Part shown: piece after piece, positions 1 to 6,977 of the stretch
How the letters are laid out: the number at the start of each line of letters is the position of its first letter
Position numbering within the stretch: position 1 is the first letter of the stretch
Translations under genes and position numbers: made by a program
Notes under the pieces: generated by a model
Seen by the model: only the letters and a program-made list of their open reading frames with translations
The model's database searches: none
Told to the model about the DNA's origin: nothing
NCBI GenBank assembly: GCA_046259385.1
Contig: JBJYWI010000066.1
Span: 1 to 12,429, forward strand
Length of the DNA: 12,429 bases
Source: CAVWDI01 sp046259385
GTDB lineage: Bacteria; Chloroflexota; Anaerolineae; Anaerolineales; UBA4823
Direction of reading: 5' to 3'

Positions 1-45
1 CCTGGAAAGTCATGAAAGAACCAGAATAGGATAGAATTATAAACT

Positions 46-786
46 ATGCAAATATTAGATGATTTGCTCCAGACAATCGAAATCAAAGAAATTACAAAAG
101 TTTGTATAGGATTAAATTGGACTGCTGTCAATGTTAACCATTCCGGCATTGAGCGATGTGGTATCGCATCGACAATCATCCAGAGCCACACTCACTCCGA
201 CGAGCCAAGGATTAAACAAGCTGGTAATTTCGAAAGATACACTAATCAAGAGCTTGCAGAACTTTCCCTTTCAGACAATCCAACATTACGCAGTGTTGGA
301 ATAGCGACCATAAATGCCTCAATTAATCCTGTTTTGCTTAAAATCGAAGAATCAAATGCTGCTGATGTGCTGGCATCATATGGAAAAGGTAGAAGAATCG
401 TCCTTATCGGAAGGTTCCCATTTACGATTAATCTGAAAGCTAAGGTTGGAGAATTGGCGGTGATAGAACAGGATCCTGAACCAGGAGATTATCCTGCCAG
501 CAAAGCAAGTGAAATCGTCCCCCAAGCGGATGTAGTAGCGATCACCGGTATGACCCTGATAAACCATACCATACAAGATTTGCTCGATTTATGTAAAAAG
601 GATGCATTCGTAATGGTATTGGGACCCAGCGCTCCGCTCAGTCCGGTTCTATTTGATTACGGTGTGGATGTGATCTCCGGCTCAATTGTTGAAAAGATAG
701 CGCCTGTCGTTAAGGTGATTTCTCAAGGCGGTAACTTCCGTCAAGTACACAAAGCAGGGGTTCGATTGGTTAATATGTTTAAATGA
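46..786 (+). CDS. DUF4213/DUF364 family protein (putative heavy-metal chelation fold)
   Basis: 246 aa, a normal length for two-domain proteins with an N-terminal DUF4213 (enolase N-terminal-like) part and a C-terminal DUF364 (Rossmann-like) part. Seen in the sequence: SVGIATINAS at residues 83-92 closes the first domain. IGRFPF (121-126), the segment around GDYP (147-150), ITGMTLINHTI (166-176) and LGPSAPLSP (192-200) are typical of the DUF364 half. A solved Desulfitobacterium hafniense member led to the suggestion that the family binds or chelates metal at the domain interface; the reaction is unknown. No signal peptide or membrane segment is visible, so it should be cytosolic. An AGG-containing Shine-Dalgarno candidate (about 28-31) lies rather far from the ATG. 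It converges on the ABC transporter operon, 40 bp away, so it is not part of that transcript. Family assignment is firm, function is not. Confidence 0.85.
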   Translation: MQILDDLLQTIEIKEITKVCIGLNWTAVNVNHSGIERCGIASTIIQSHTHSDEPRIKQAGNFERYTNQELAELSLSDNPTLRSVGIATINASINPVLLKIEESNAADVLASYGKGRRIVLIGRFPFTINLKAKVGELAVIEQDPEPGDYPASKASEIVPQADVVAITGMTLINHTIQDLLDLCKKDAFVMVLGPSAPLSPVLFDYGVDVISGSIVEKIAPVVKVISQGGNFRQVHKAGVRLVNMFK

Positions 787-812
787 GGAATGTTATTTAT
801 ATGTCCTCTTTT
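785..812. terminator. Weak hairpin between convergent genes, possible bidirectional terminator
   Basis: GAGGA (785-789) can pair with TCCTC (804-808) around a 14-nt loop, followed by TTTT (809-812). The AAA at 781-783 can pair with the Ts, so the structure could work on both strands. It sits between the stop of the DUF364 gene and the stop of the dppF-like gene, where a shared terminator is expected. The stem is only 5 bp, so the call is tentative. Confidence 0.35.
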
Positions 813-826
813 ACCGGATTTCGACT

Positions 827-1810
827 TTAAACAGCATGACAAGCGACCCGCCGGTTTCCTGAGATTTGACGCCATTCAGGTATTTCTTCGGAACATTTTT
901 CCATCGCTATCGGGCAGCGCGGATGGAAACGGCATCCTGAGGGAGGATTGATCGGGCTGGGTATTTCACCTTTTAATATAATTCGTTTTCTGGCGCGGTC
1001 TTTTTTTGGATCCGGGATTGGTACTGCAGATAAAAGTGCTTGCGTGTATGGATGAAGTGGTTTTTCGTAAAGTTCATTCCGTTCAGCAAGCTCAACAATA
1101 ATCCCGAGGTACATCACTGCCACACGATCGCAGATATGACGAACCATGCTCAAATCGTGAGCAATAAATAAATACGTTATATTGAACTTATTTTGTAAAT
1201 TCTCCAAAAGGTTCACTACTTGAGCCTGAATTGATACATCAAGGGCTGAGATTGGTTCATCACAAATAACAAAACTTGGATCTGATGCGAGAGCACGTGC
1301 AATACCAATTCTCTGCCGCTGGCCTCCGGAGAATTCATGGGGGAAACGATTAACCAAACGACTGCTCAATCCAACCAGCGCCATGAGTTCTTTTACTTTT
1401 TCAGTTCTTTCTTCAGCATCGGTGTAAATTTTATGGACACGCATCGGTTCGCGTACAATAGAACTTACCGTCCAACGGGGGTTAAGCGAAGCATACGGAT
1501 CCTGAAAAATCATCTGGGCTTTTCTTCTAATTGCCATTAGATTGTCGGAATCTTTATTCTGTATATCATGTCCATCAATAATTACTGAACCTTCTGTGAG
1601 CGGGTATAGACCAAGAATAGTTCTTCCAGCTGTCGTTTTACCGCATCCACTTTCTCCTACCAAGCCTAATGTTTCCCCTGGATATAAATCGAATGTAATC
1701 CCATCGACTGCTTTTACAGCTCCAACCTGATGTTCGAATACGATTCCCTTCATGATTGGGAAGTGTTTTTTTAAGTCCTTAACCTCAACGAGCGCCTTTT
1801 TTTCGTTCAT
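827..1810 (-). CDS. dppF: Dipeptide/oligopeptide ABC transporter ATP-binding protein, DppF/OppF type
   Basis: 327-aa nucleotide-binding subunit that would energise the DppB/DppC-type pore at the inner face of the membrane. Visible motifs: Walker A GESGCGKT (residues 52-59), Q-loop Q103 in IFQDPYASLNP, signature SGGQRQR (161-167), Walker B ending in D184-E185, and H-loop H218. The C-terminal oligo_HPY extension has HPYTQALL and cysteines at 293, 299, 306 and 324, a pattern linked to a [4Fe-4S] cluster in some Dpp/Opp ATPases. The frame is open upstream to an ATG at 1897, but that would add 29 residues with no ATPase homology lying inside the previous gene. The ATG at 1810 overlaps the stop of the DppD-type gene as ATGA, which indicates translational coupling. 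No clear Shine-Dalgarno precedes it, as is usual for coupled starts. It is the last gene of the importer operon. Peptide specificity cannot be read from this subunit. Confidence 0.93.
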   Translation of the reverse strand: MNEKKALVEVKDLKKHFPIMKGIVFEHQVGAVKAVDGITFDLYPGETLGLVGESGCGKTTAGRTILGLYPLTEGSVIIDGHDIQNKDSDNLMAIRRKAQMIFQDPYASLNPRWTVSSIVREPMRVHKIYTDAEERTEKVKELMALVGLSSRLVNRFPHEFSGGQRQRIGIARALASDPSFVICDEPISALDVSIQAQVVNLLENLQNKFNITYLFIAHDLSMVRHICDRVAVMYLGIIVELAERNELYEKPLHPYTQALLSAVPIPDPKKDRARKRIILKGEIPSPINPPSGCRFHPRCPIAMEKCSEEIPEWRQISGNRRVACHAV

Positions 1811-2793
1811 TTCAATTCGCCTGTTTCTATATCGACCCAGCATGCCACTTTGTGATTTACATCTACAAGTTCGAGCGGCGGGATTTGCTGCTTGCATTTA
1901 TCGCGAACATAATCACAGCGAGGTGCAAAAGGACAGCAAACCGGTTCGATTAACAAATTGGGAGGTGCTCCTGGAATGGAATGTAGCAACTCGTGACTTT
2001 TCTGGTCCACTCGCGGGAGCGAAGCCAGCAAGGCTTGGGTATAGGGGTGACGGGGATTTTCGTAGATATTATCTACAATTGATTCTTCCAAAATAATTCC
2101 TGAATACATTACAGTCACTCTGTCTGCTAACCCAGCAACGACACCTAAATCGTGTGTAATCCAGATAATTGACATACCCAATTCTTCCCGCAACCTGATA
2201 ACAAGTTCAATAATCTGGGATTGGATCGTGACATCCAGAGCTGTGGTGGGTTCATCGGCTATAACAAGGCTGGGCGCGCAGCTTAATGCCATGGCTATCA
2301 TAACCCTCTGGCGCATACCGCCTGAAAATTGGTGGGGGTAATCGTCCAAACGTTTTTCCGCTTCAGGTATACCTACCGCTGTCATCATATCAATAGCGCG
2401 CTGTTCGGCTTTTTCCTGGTTATAACCGAGATGGATGATCAAAGATTCTGTCATCTGGCGACCAATTGTCAGTACCGGATTCAATGAGGTCATTGAATCC
2501 TGAAAGATCATTGAGATCTCCCGTCCGCGGATTGACTCCATTTCTTCTTCCGTCAAATGCAATAAATCCCGATTGAAGAATTTCGCGCTACCGGAAGAAA
2601 TTTCACCAGGAGGGATTGGAATCAAGCGAAGAATGGATAACATGGTTACGGTTTTACCGCAGCCGCTTTCACCCACAACAGCCAGTGTCTCTCCTTCACT
2701 TATGTGAAAAGAAACCCCATTTACAGCATGCACCACTCCCTCAGGTGTATGAAATTTTGTGACCAGGTTTTCAACCTGAAGTATATGGTCCAT
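1807..2793 (-). CDS. dppD: Dipeptide/oligopeptide ABC transporter ATP-binding protein, DppD/OppD type
   Basis: 328-aa partner ATPase of the DppF-like subunit; the two should form the heterodimeric motor. Motifs: Walker A GESGCGKT (41-48), Q-loop Q98 in MIFQDSMTSLNP, signature SGGMRQR (157-163), Walker B D180-E181 in LVIADEPTTALD, and H-loop H214 in WITHD. The C-terminal extension has HPYTQALLASLP and cysteines 286, 287, 293, 300 and 318, matching the Cys-rich tail of the family that can carry an Fe-S cluster. Start ATG at 2793 has a GAGG Shine-Dalgarno about 5 nt upstream. It begins 16 bp after the DppC-type gene and overlaps the DppF-type gene by 4 bp (ATGA), so all are expected on one transcript. 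Length and motifs are all normal for an active ATPase. Confidence 0.94.
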   Translation of the reverse strand: MDHILQVENLVTKFHTPEGVVHAVNGVSFHISEGETLAVVGESGCGKTVTMLSILRLIPIPPGEISSGSAKFFNRDLLHLTEEEMESIRGREISMIFQDSMTSLNPVLTIGRQMTESLIIHLGYNQEKAEQRAIDMMTAVGIPEAEKRLDDYPHQFSGGMRQRVMIAMALSCAPSLVIADEPTTALDVTIQSQIIELVIRLREELGMSIIWITHDLGVVAGLADRVTVMYSGIILEESIVDNIYENPRHPYTQALLASLPRVDQKSHELLHSIPGAPPNLLIEPVCCPFAPRCDYVRDKCKQQIPPLELVDVNHKVACWVDIETGELK

Positions 2794-2809
2794 TCTTACC
2801 TCAATTTAC

Positions 2810-3757
2810 TCATACGGAACGGCTGCGCGGGTCAAGCGCATCACGAAGACCATCCCCGATAAAGTTAATACTGAGAACTATTAATGTAATCAAAGTTCCC
2901 GGGAACAACCATAACCAGTATGCAGTTTCAATGTAGTTGTGAGCACCGTCCAGCATATTACCCCAAGTTGCTGTAGGAGGTCGGACGCCAAGTCCTAAAA
3001 AGCTGATATAGGCTTCTAGGGTGATTGCATTCGCAACGCCAAGAGTAGCGGCAACAATAATCGGAGCCATACTGTTTGGCAGTATGTGTTTGAAGATAAT
3101 CTGGGTGGTCGGAGTTCCTGTTGAACGAGCAGCAAGAATAAACTCATTTTCCTTTATTGAAAGAAACTCCGCTCTTACAATACGCGCTAAATAAGGCCAG
3201 CTGGTAGCTCCTATAATCAGGATTATAACTACAACACTTCCACTGAAGGTACGCCCTAAAAATGTAATATCTGGAACAGAGCCGCTGAAGAATTTGGCGA
3301 TAACAAGGAGCAAGAATATCTGGGGAATAATCAACACAGCCTCTGTAAACCGCATGAGAAGACTATCAATGGCACCACCAAAGTAACCAGATATGGAGCC
3401 AATAAGAATTCCGATGCTAACCATTACGAGCATAGCTGTAATTCCTATCAGGAGAGATATCTGGCCTCCGTAAATTGTCCTAGCTAATATATCTCTCCCG
3501 ACTGTATCTGTGCCGAAAGGATGTTCAGATGAGGGAGCGTTCAGTCTCAAGCTTGTATCCGTATAATTCGCATAGCGTTCGGTGTAGAGTAAAGCGCCCC
3601 CAAATGAATAAACAAATATCGCTATAAGACAAATGCTTCCAAATATAGCCATTCTGTGCCGTTTAAACCTGCGCCAGGCAAGCTGCCAGAGCGAGAGCGG
3701 GGGAGTATCCAGTTCATCCTGAATTAAATGAGGGATTGCATCAGGAGTGGTTTCCAT
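2810..3757 (-). CDS. dppC: Dipeptide/oligopeptide ABC transporter permease, DppC/OppC type
   Basis: 315-aa inner-membrane permease. The N-terminal cytoplasmic segment (about 1-35, ending in the basic RRFKRHR) leads into the OppC_N first membrane helix (about 37-57). An extracytoplasmic loop with HPFGTDTVGRDILART follows, typical of DppC/OppC, then the binding-protein-dependent transport domain with about five more helices. The cytoplasmic coupling (EAA-like) region is visible as AARSTGTPTTQIIFKHILPN, and the family signature LEAYISFLGLGVRPP lies close after it. The start has a GGAG Shine-Dalgarno at a good distance. It begins 12 bp after the DppB-type gene. It forms the translocation pore with that protein. 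Confidence 0.94.
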   Translation of the reverse strand: METTPDAIPHLIQDELDTPPLSLWQLAWRRFKRHRMAIFGSICLIAIFVYSFGGALLYTERYANYTDTSLRLNAPSSEHPFGTDTVGRDILARTIYGGQISLLIGITAMLVMVSIGILIGSISGYFGGAIDSLLMRFTEAVLIIPQIFLLLVIAKFFSGSVPDITFLGRTFSGSVVVIILIIGATSWPYLARIVRAEFLSIKENEFILAARSTGTPTTQIIFKHILPNSMAPIIVAATLGVANAITLEAYISFLGLGVRPPTATWGNMLDGAHNYIETAYWLWLFPGTLITLIVLSINFIGDGLRDALDPRSRSV

Positions 3758-3769
3758 AATAATCTCCTA

Positions 3770-4804
3770 TTAATCGTACCGGATACGCGGATCGAGCCAT
3801 GCGTAAGTTATATCCGTAATAATCTGAAACACAATCACAGCTACCGCTATGAGCATGAGGATGCCCATTACAACCGGAGTGTCTGACCGAGAAAGATGAT
3901 CAAGGAACAGCCGCCCCATACCCGGCCATGCGAAAATCCTCTCGGTAACAATCGCTCCCCCCAGTAAAATCGGGAGGTCAAGCCCAATCAATGTTACCAG
4001 GGGTAAAGCAGCGTTTTTTAATCCGTGTACAAAAATTACCTCCCGACGCGGTAGGCCTTTGGATTTGGCTGTACGGATGTAATCCTGGCTGAGGACTTCT
4101 AACATTGAACTGCGTGTGTAACGGCTGTAAGAAGCAAAGAATGGAAATGCAAGCGTAGCAACCGGTAAAACCATATGCCATGCAACTTGCGAGGTAGTTT
4201 TTCCCGTCTCAGGCTCAAACATGCCAACTGTGGGTAAATAAGGAAGCCCCCATTGTTTGAAATTAACAGCAAATATGTACATTGCAAGCAGTCCAAAAAA
4301 GAATACCGGCATTGAATACAAGGCAAAAGTTATCGCAGTAACTGTATTGTCAATAAGGGAATACTGGTGAAGCGCTGAATATATACCGATGAGAACCGCT
4401 CCAAGAATGATAACTGCTTCAGCAGTAAGCATTAAAAGAAGCGTGTTCGGCAGTCTATCCCAGATTACTTCCGTTACCGGTTGGCCGCGATTGACAATGG
4501 ATGTACCAAAATCTCCCCTCAATACACCCTTGCGTTTTCCCTGTGTCTCCGGGATTCCATCACCGTCTAAATCTGATTTAGTCCAATCATTTCCGATAAG
4601 CCAGTAAATGTATTGAACATATATTGGTTTGTCCAGACCAAGCTGGCGGGTCAAGCGCTCCCTATCCTGGGAACGGGTAACATTTCTGCCACCCATAGTC
4701 GCGATTGGATCACCTAAATTTTGCATTAGAAAAAATAAGTCTATGCTGATAATAAATAAAAGCGGAATACCCTGCAATAAACGGCGCACGATATAGCGGG
4801 TCAT
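3770..4804 (-). CDS. dppB: Dipeptide/oligopeptide ABC transporter permease, DppB/OppB type, with a DxDxDG insertion
   Basis: 344-aa inner-membrane permease and pore partner of the DppC-like protein. The start MTRYIVRRLLQGIPLLF is the classic DppB N-terminus. The coupling region is AKSKGLPRREVIFVHGLKN, followed by the family's ERIFAWPGMGRLF. About six membrane helices are expected. The first extracytoplasmic loop holds an extra hydrophilic stretch at about residues 72-93 with D78-x-D80-x-D82-G, resembling a calcium-binding loop; DppB of Escherichia coli has no such stretch. The start has a strong GAGGAG Shine-Dalgarno. A 132-bp gap with a strong hairpin separates it from the binding-protein gene upstream, so permease expression may be lower than that of the binding protein. 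Confidence 0.94.
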   Translation of the reverse strand: MTRYIVRRLLQGIPLLFIISIDLFFLMQNLGDPIATMGGRNVTRSQDRERLTRQLGLDKPIYVQYIYWLIGNDWTKSDLDGDGIPETQGKRKGVLRGDFGTSIVNRGQPVTEVIWDRLPNTLLLMLTAEAVIILGAVLIGIYSALHQYSLIDNTVTAITFALYSMPVFFFGLLAMYIFAVNFKQWGLPYLPTVGMFEPETGKTTSQVAWHMVLPVATLAFPFFASYSRYTRSSMLEVLSQDYIRTAKSKGLPRREVIFVHGLKNAALPLVTLIGLDLPILLGGAIVTERIFAWPGMGRLFLDHLSRSDTPVVMGILMLIAVAVIVFQIITDITYAWLDPRIRYD

Positions 4805-4884
4805 CGGTCTCTCCTCAGATCAGCTAACATTCAGGCTCAAGAAATTAAAATAACAGACTCAAAAATTAAGTGAAATAACAATAA

Positions 4885-4915
4885 TGAGCCGGGAGAAATT
4901 ATTTCCCCCGGCTCA
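4885..4915 (-). terminator. Strong GC-rich hairpin between binding-protein and permease genes (partial terminator or RNA-stabilising element)
   Basis: Positions 4885-4893 and 4907-4915 are perfect 9-bp complements (TGAGCCGGG / CCCGGCTCA). A few A-T pairs can continue inside the stem after one mismatch. On the transcribed minus strand the hairpin comes 22 nt after the stop of the binding-protein gene and is followed by a loosely T-rich stretch (TTATTGTTATTT), not a clean T-run. In binding-protein-dependent ABC operons, such a structure often lets part of the transcripts end early or protects the upstream message, so that the binding protein is made in excess. The plus strand reads CAATTTT after the stem, but no plus-strand gene ends here. 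Confidence 0.7.
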
Positions 4916-4936
4916 ATTTTCGAACTTAGGTCTTAT

Positions 4937-6712
4937 TTATTCAACAATATCCCATTCCATTATGTTATAGAACGGAGTTGAACCTGATAATTTTACTCCG
5001 GTCAATCGGCTGCTGGTTCCAAACCAGTCAGGATCCTGCCAGATACCAGCCCAGTATGCCTGGTCAAATATCCATTTTGTGATATCGTAAAAAGTTTGTT
5101 GCCTTTCTGCGAAATCAACCTGAGTAGCCTGCAGCTGGAACAGCGCGTCAAGGTCTTCATCGCACAGCCATGACCAGTTGGTGCCTCCCGGTGATTCATC
5201 GGACGGTACCTCACTACAAAGCCAGTCCTGGGTGTCTGGGTCCGGGAAGTTTGGATTTGATGAATACTGACAGATATCCAACTCTCCCCCAGCACAAGGC
5301 CCACCCTCTCCATAGCCTGAGAAGAAGATGTCTGATTCGAAGTTCAACAAATCGAGCTGAACGCCGATTTCTGCGAGCTGCTGCTGGGCAACCGCCTGGG
5401 TATCCATGCGGACTTCACGGGTAGTGGTCCCATATTTCAGAACGAGCTCGACGCCGTCTTTATCTCGGACGCCATCCCCGTTTGTGTCCACCCAGCCAGC
5501 CTCATCCAGCAGTTGATTGGCCACAGCAGGATCGTATGGGTATGGTTCTGTTATTGAAGGATCGTTGTAACCCATATTGTCCCAATCAGTCATTGCAGGA
5601 ACAGTTTTTCCAAGTAACAGATCTTCATTAAGAGAAAACCTGTCGAAGCCATAAATCAGCGCCTGGCGGACTTTTTGATCCTGCAAGGCAGGATGACCTT
5701 TTTCGCCCATATTGAAGAACCAACCTTCATTATAGCCAGAGAATGCTTGTTGTAAATTTATCCCTGCTTCTTCAAGTGCTGGCATATCTGAATATGCGAA
5801 GAAGGTTCCCAAATCGCCGTCACCGGCGAGTAAAGCTGCAACTTGTGAGGCATCATCCGGAACAAAACGGATGAAAACCTCATCGATATTGGGTTTGCCC
5901 AACCAGTAATTATCACTGGCTACGAATCTTGCAAAACTTCCAGATTCCCATTCTTCAAACACATAAGGCCCGCAGCCAACCGTTGGTTCTCGATTCCATT
6001 CGGCTGCATCCAGGGTGCCTTCAGCTTCATAAACGGGTTTCAGGATATGAGCGGGAAAGATTCCCCGCCACAGTGTTCCAGCCCAGGCAGAAAACGGCTC
6101 ACTGAAGTTCATGACAACAGTTTTGTCATCCGGTGTTTCGATGCTCTCAATCCGGTCATACGGCGAAACTGCAGCAACTGTATTGGCTGGATCGACAACC
6201 ATCTCATATGTAAAAGCGAAATCCTCGGATGTTATTGGAGTACCATCCGACCAGACTGCTTCATCGCGAAGAGTCAAGGTAATCGTAGTTCCATCCTCTG
6301 AGATGCCGCCATTATCAACGCTGGGGATTTCCGCTACCACATCAGGTACCGGGTTGTTCTGGTCATCGAAGACCCAGCCGTAGCAGCTCCAAAGCTGGTT
6401 TGTGATCGTTGAAAACCACATACTTGTATATAGCGGATTGAGGGTATCAAATTCCTGGGTGAAAATGAAGGTAGCGACTTTGCGCTCCTCAGCTGGGGCG
6501 ACTGGCTCTTCTTCTGCTGGTTCTTCAGCAGCCGGTTCCTCTTCCATGGGTTCTTCTGCTACAGGCTCTTCTTCCATGGGTTCCTCAGCTGCTGGCTCCT
6601 CAGCAGCCGGTTCTTCGGGTGGTGGAGCTGCTGGCTGTGCGCATGAAACCAGAACAAGACTGACTACAACCAGAATGAAAAGTAAAAACCGAAATCGCTT
6701 AATCTGCGACAT
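4937..6712 (-). CDS. Peptide-type ABC transporter substrate-binding lipoprotein (SBP_bac_5 family)
   Basis: 591-aa cluster C extracytoplasmic binding protein, the specificity component of the importer. The N-terminus is a lipoprotein signal: basic QIKRFRF, hydrophobic core 9-22, lipobox LVSC with lipidated Cys24. Residues 33-72 are eight 5-residue EEPxx repeats forming a charged tether. The ligand-binding domain follows from about residue 80, with the family segments VWSDGTPITSEDFAFTYEMV and GCGPYVFEEW, and a WVDTNGDGVRDKDG loop common in this family. The ATG at 6712 has an excellent AAGGAGG Shine-Dalgarno 6-7 nt upstream. It is the first gene of the operon and faces the MttB-like genes across a shared regulatory region. 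The family binds peptides, nickel chelates, sugars and opines among others, so the ligand is open; the context permits a methylated amine or betaine derivative, but this is inference. Confidence 0.93.
   Translation of the reverse strand: MSQIKRFRFLLFILVVVSLVLVSCAQPAAPPPEEPAAEEPAAEEPMEEEPVAEEPMEEEPAAEEPAEEEPVAPAEERKVATFIFTQEFDTLNPLYTSMWFSTITNQLWSCYGWVFDDQNNPVPDVVAEIPSVDNGGISEDGTTITLTLRDEAVWSDGTPITSEDFAFTYEMVVDPANTVAAVSPYDRIESIETPDDKTVVMNFSEPFSAWAGTLWRGIFPAHILKPVYEAEGTLDAAEWNREPTVGCGPYVFEEWESGSFARFVASDNYWLGKPNIDEVFIRFVPDDASQVAALLAGDGDLGTFFAYSDMPALEEAGINLQQAFSGYNEGWFFNMGEKGHPALQDQKVRQALIYGFDRFSLNEDLLLGKTVPAMTDWDNMGYNDPSITEPYPYDPAVANQLLDEAGWVDTNGDGVRDKDGVELVLKYGTTTREVRMDTQAVAQQQLAEIGVQLDLLNFESDIFFSGYGEGGPCAGGELDICQYSSNPNFPDPDTQDWLCSEVPSDESPGGTNWSWLCDEDLDALFQLQATQVDFAERQQTFYDITKWIFDQAYWAGIWQDPDWFGTSSRLTGVKLSGSTPFYNIMEWDIVE
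6497..6616 (-). repeat. In-frame tandem repeat encoding eight EEPxx units
   Basis: Within the binding-protein gene, codons 33-72 encode eight consecutive pentapeptides: EEPAA twice, then EEPME, EEPVA, EEPME, EEPAA, EEPAE, EEPVA. The DNA repeats imperfectly with a 15-bp period, with synonymous differences between units, so it is an old or selected repeat and not a recent perfect expansion. The encoded segment should be disordered and strongly acidic, between the lipid anchor and the folded domain. Confidence 0.85.
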
Positions 6713-6812
6713 ATTTCTCCTCCTTGAGAATGAATCTTTAATTGGTAGTTAGGAAGAATTTTTGTGGACCGATAAGTTATTCTAAGGATATCCAATGTAT
6801 AATACTGCTTAT

Positions 6813-6826
6813 TTTCACCTCCTTTT
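6813..6826 (-). promoter_or_regulatory. Orphan near-perfect Shine-Dalgarno sequence in the importer leader
   Basis: On the minus strand these bases read AAAAGGAGGTGAAA, complementary to about 10 bases of the 16S rRNA 3' end. No ATG, GTG or TTG follows at a normal distance. At 5 nt there is an ATA that would open a reading frame of 11 codons ending in TAA. The real binding-protein start is about 100 nt further on and has its own Shine-Dalgarno. It could be a ribosome standby site, a relic of a lost leader peptide, or chance. Confidence 0.4.
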
Positions 6827-6854
6827 GAAATACAAAAATCTGTCCCTTTATGTT

Positions 6855-6867
6855 TGATTTAAAATCA
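6855..6867. promoter_or_regulatory. 13-bp palindrome, candidate operator in the divergent region
   Basis: TGATTT-A-AAATCA is a perfect 6+1+6 inverted repeat. It lies about 20-30 bp downstream of the candidate minus-strand transcription start. This is a plausible place for a repressor of the importer operon, but AT-rich palindromes of this size also occur by chance and no regulator gene is present nearby. Confidence 0.25.
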
Positions 6868-6886
6868 GAACCTTTATCGCCTGGAT

Positions 6887-6915
6887 TTGAATATTATATA
6901 AATAATACATAAATT
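6887..6915 (+). promoter_or_regulatory. Candidate promoter for the MttB-like / AzlCD genes, overlapping the divergent promoter
   Basis: On the plus strand TTGAAT (6887-6892) and TAAATT (6910-6915) are 17 bp apart, giving a possible start near 6922 and a leader of about 55 nt. An alternative is a consensus TATAAT at 6798-6803, which has no convincing -35 box. If the first is right, it lies on almost the same 30 bp as the minus-strand candidate, so the two directions would compete for polymerase. Weak evidence. Confidence 0.28.
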
Positions 6916-6921
6916 CGTAAA
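6893..6921 (-). promoter_or_regulatory. Candidate sigma70-type promoter for the ABC importer operon
   Basis: On the minus strand TTTACG (6921-6916) and a consensus TATAAT (6898-6893) are separated by 17 bp. This would start a transcript near 6886 and leave a leader of about 175 nt before the binding-protein ATG. The -10 box is perfect, the -35 box matches 4 of 6, and the region is AT-rich, so chance matches are possible. Confidence 0.4.
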
Positions 6922-6977
6922 GATGGTTCATTTCTTATTAATTTAGATTCAACTTTCGTGTGAACAGGTAAAAATCA

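Noticed and set aside
3..29. Possible C-terminal end of an upstream gene (frame 3 reads WKVMKEPE then TAG)
   Set aside because: Only eight codons are visible and all three frames stop within the first 34 bases, so coding cannot be told from chance.
1811..1897. N-terminal extension of the DppF-type ATPase to an ATG at 1897
   Set aside because: The extra 29 residues have no ATPase homology and lie inside the DppD-type gene; the ATGA overlap at 1807-1810 is the expected start.
6402..6752. Ser/Gly/Ala-rich open frame on the plus strand opposite the EEP repeat
   Set aside because: It is the antisense reading of the repetitive acidic linker of the binding-protein gene; no homology or start signal supports it.
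6713..6977. Riboswitch (for example cobalamin or glycine) in the divergent region
   Set aside because: No recognisable conserved aptamer core such as a B12 box was seen on either strand; the region is AT-rich without large GC stems.
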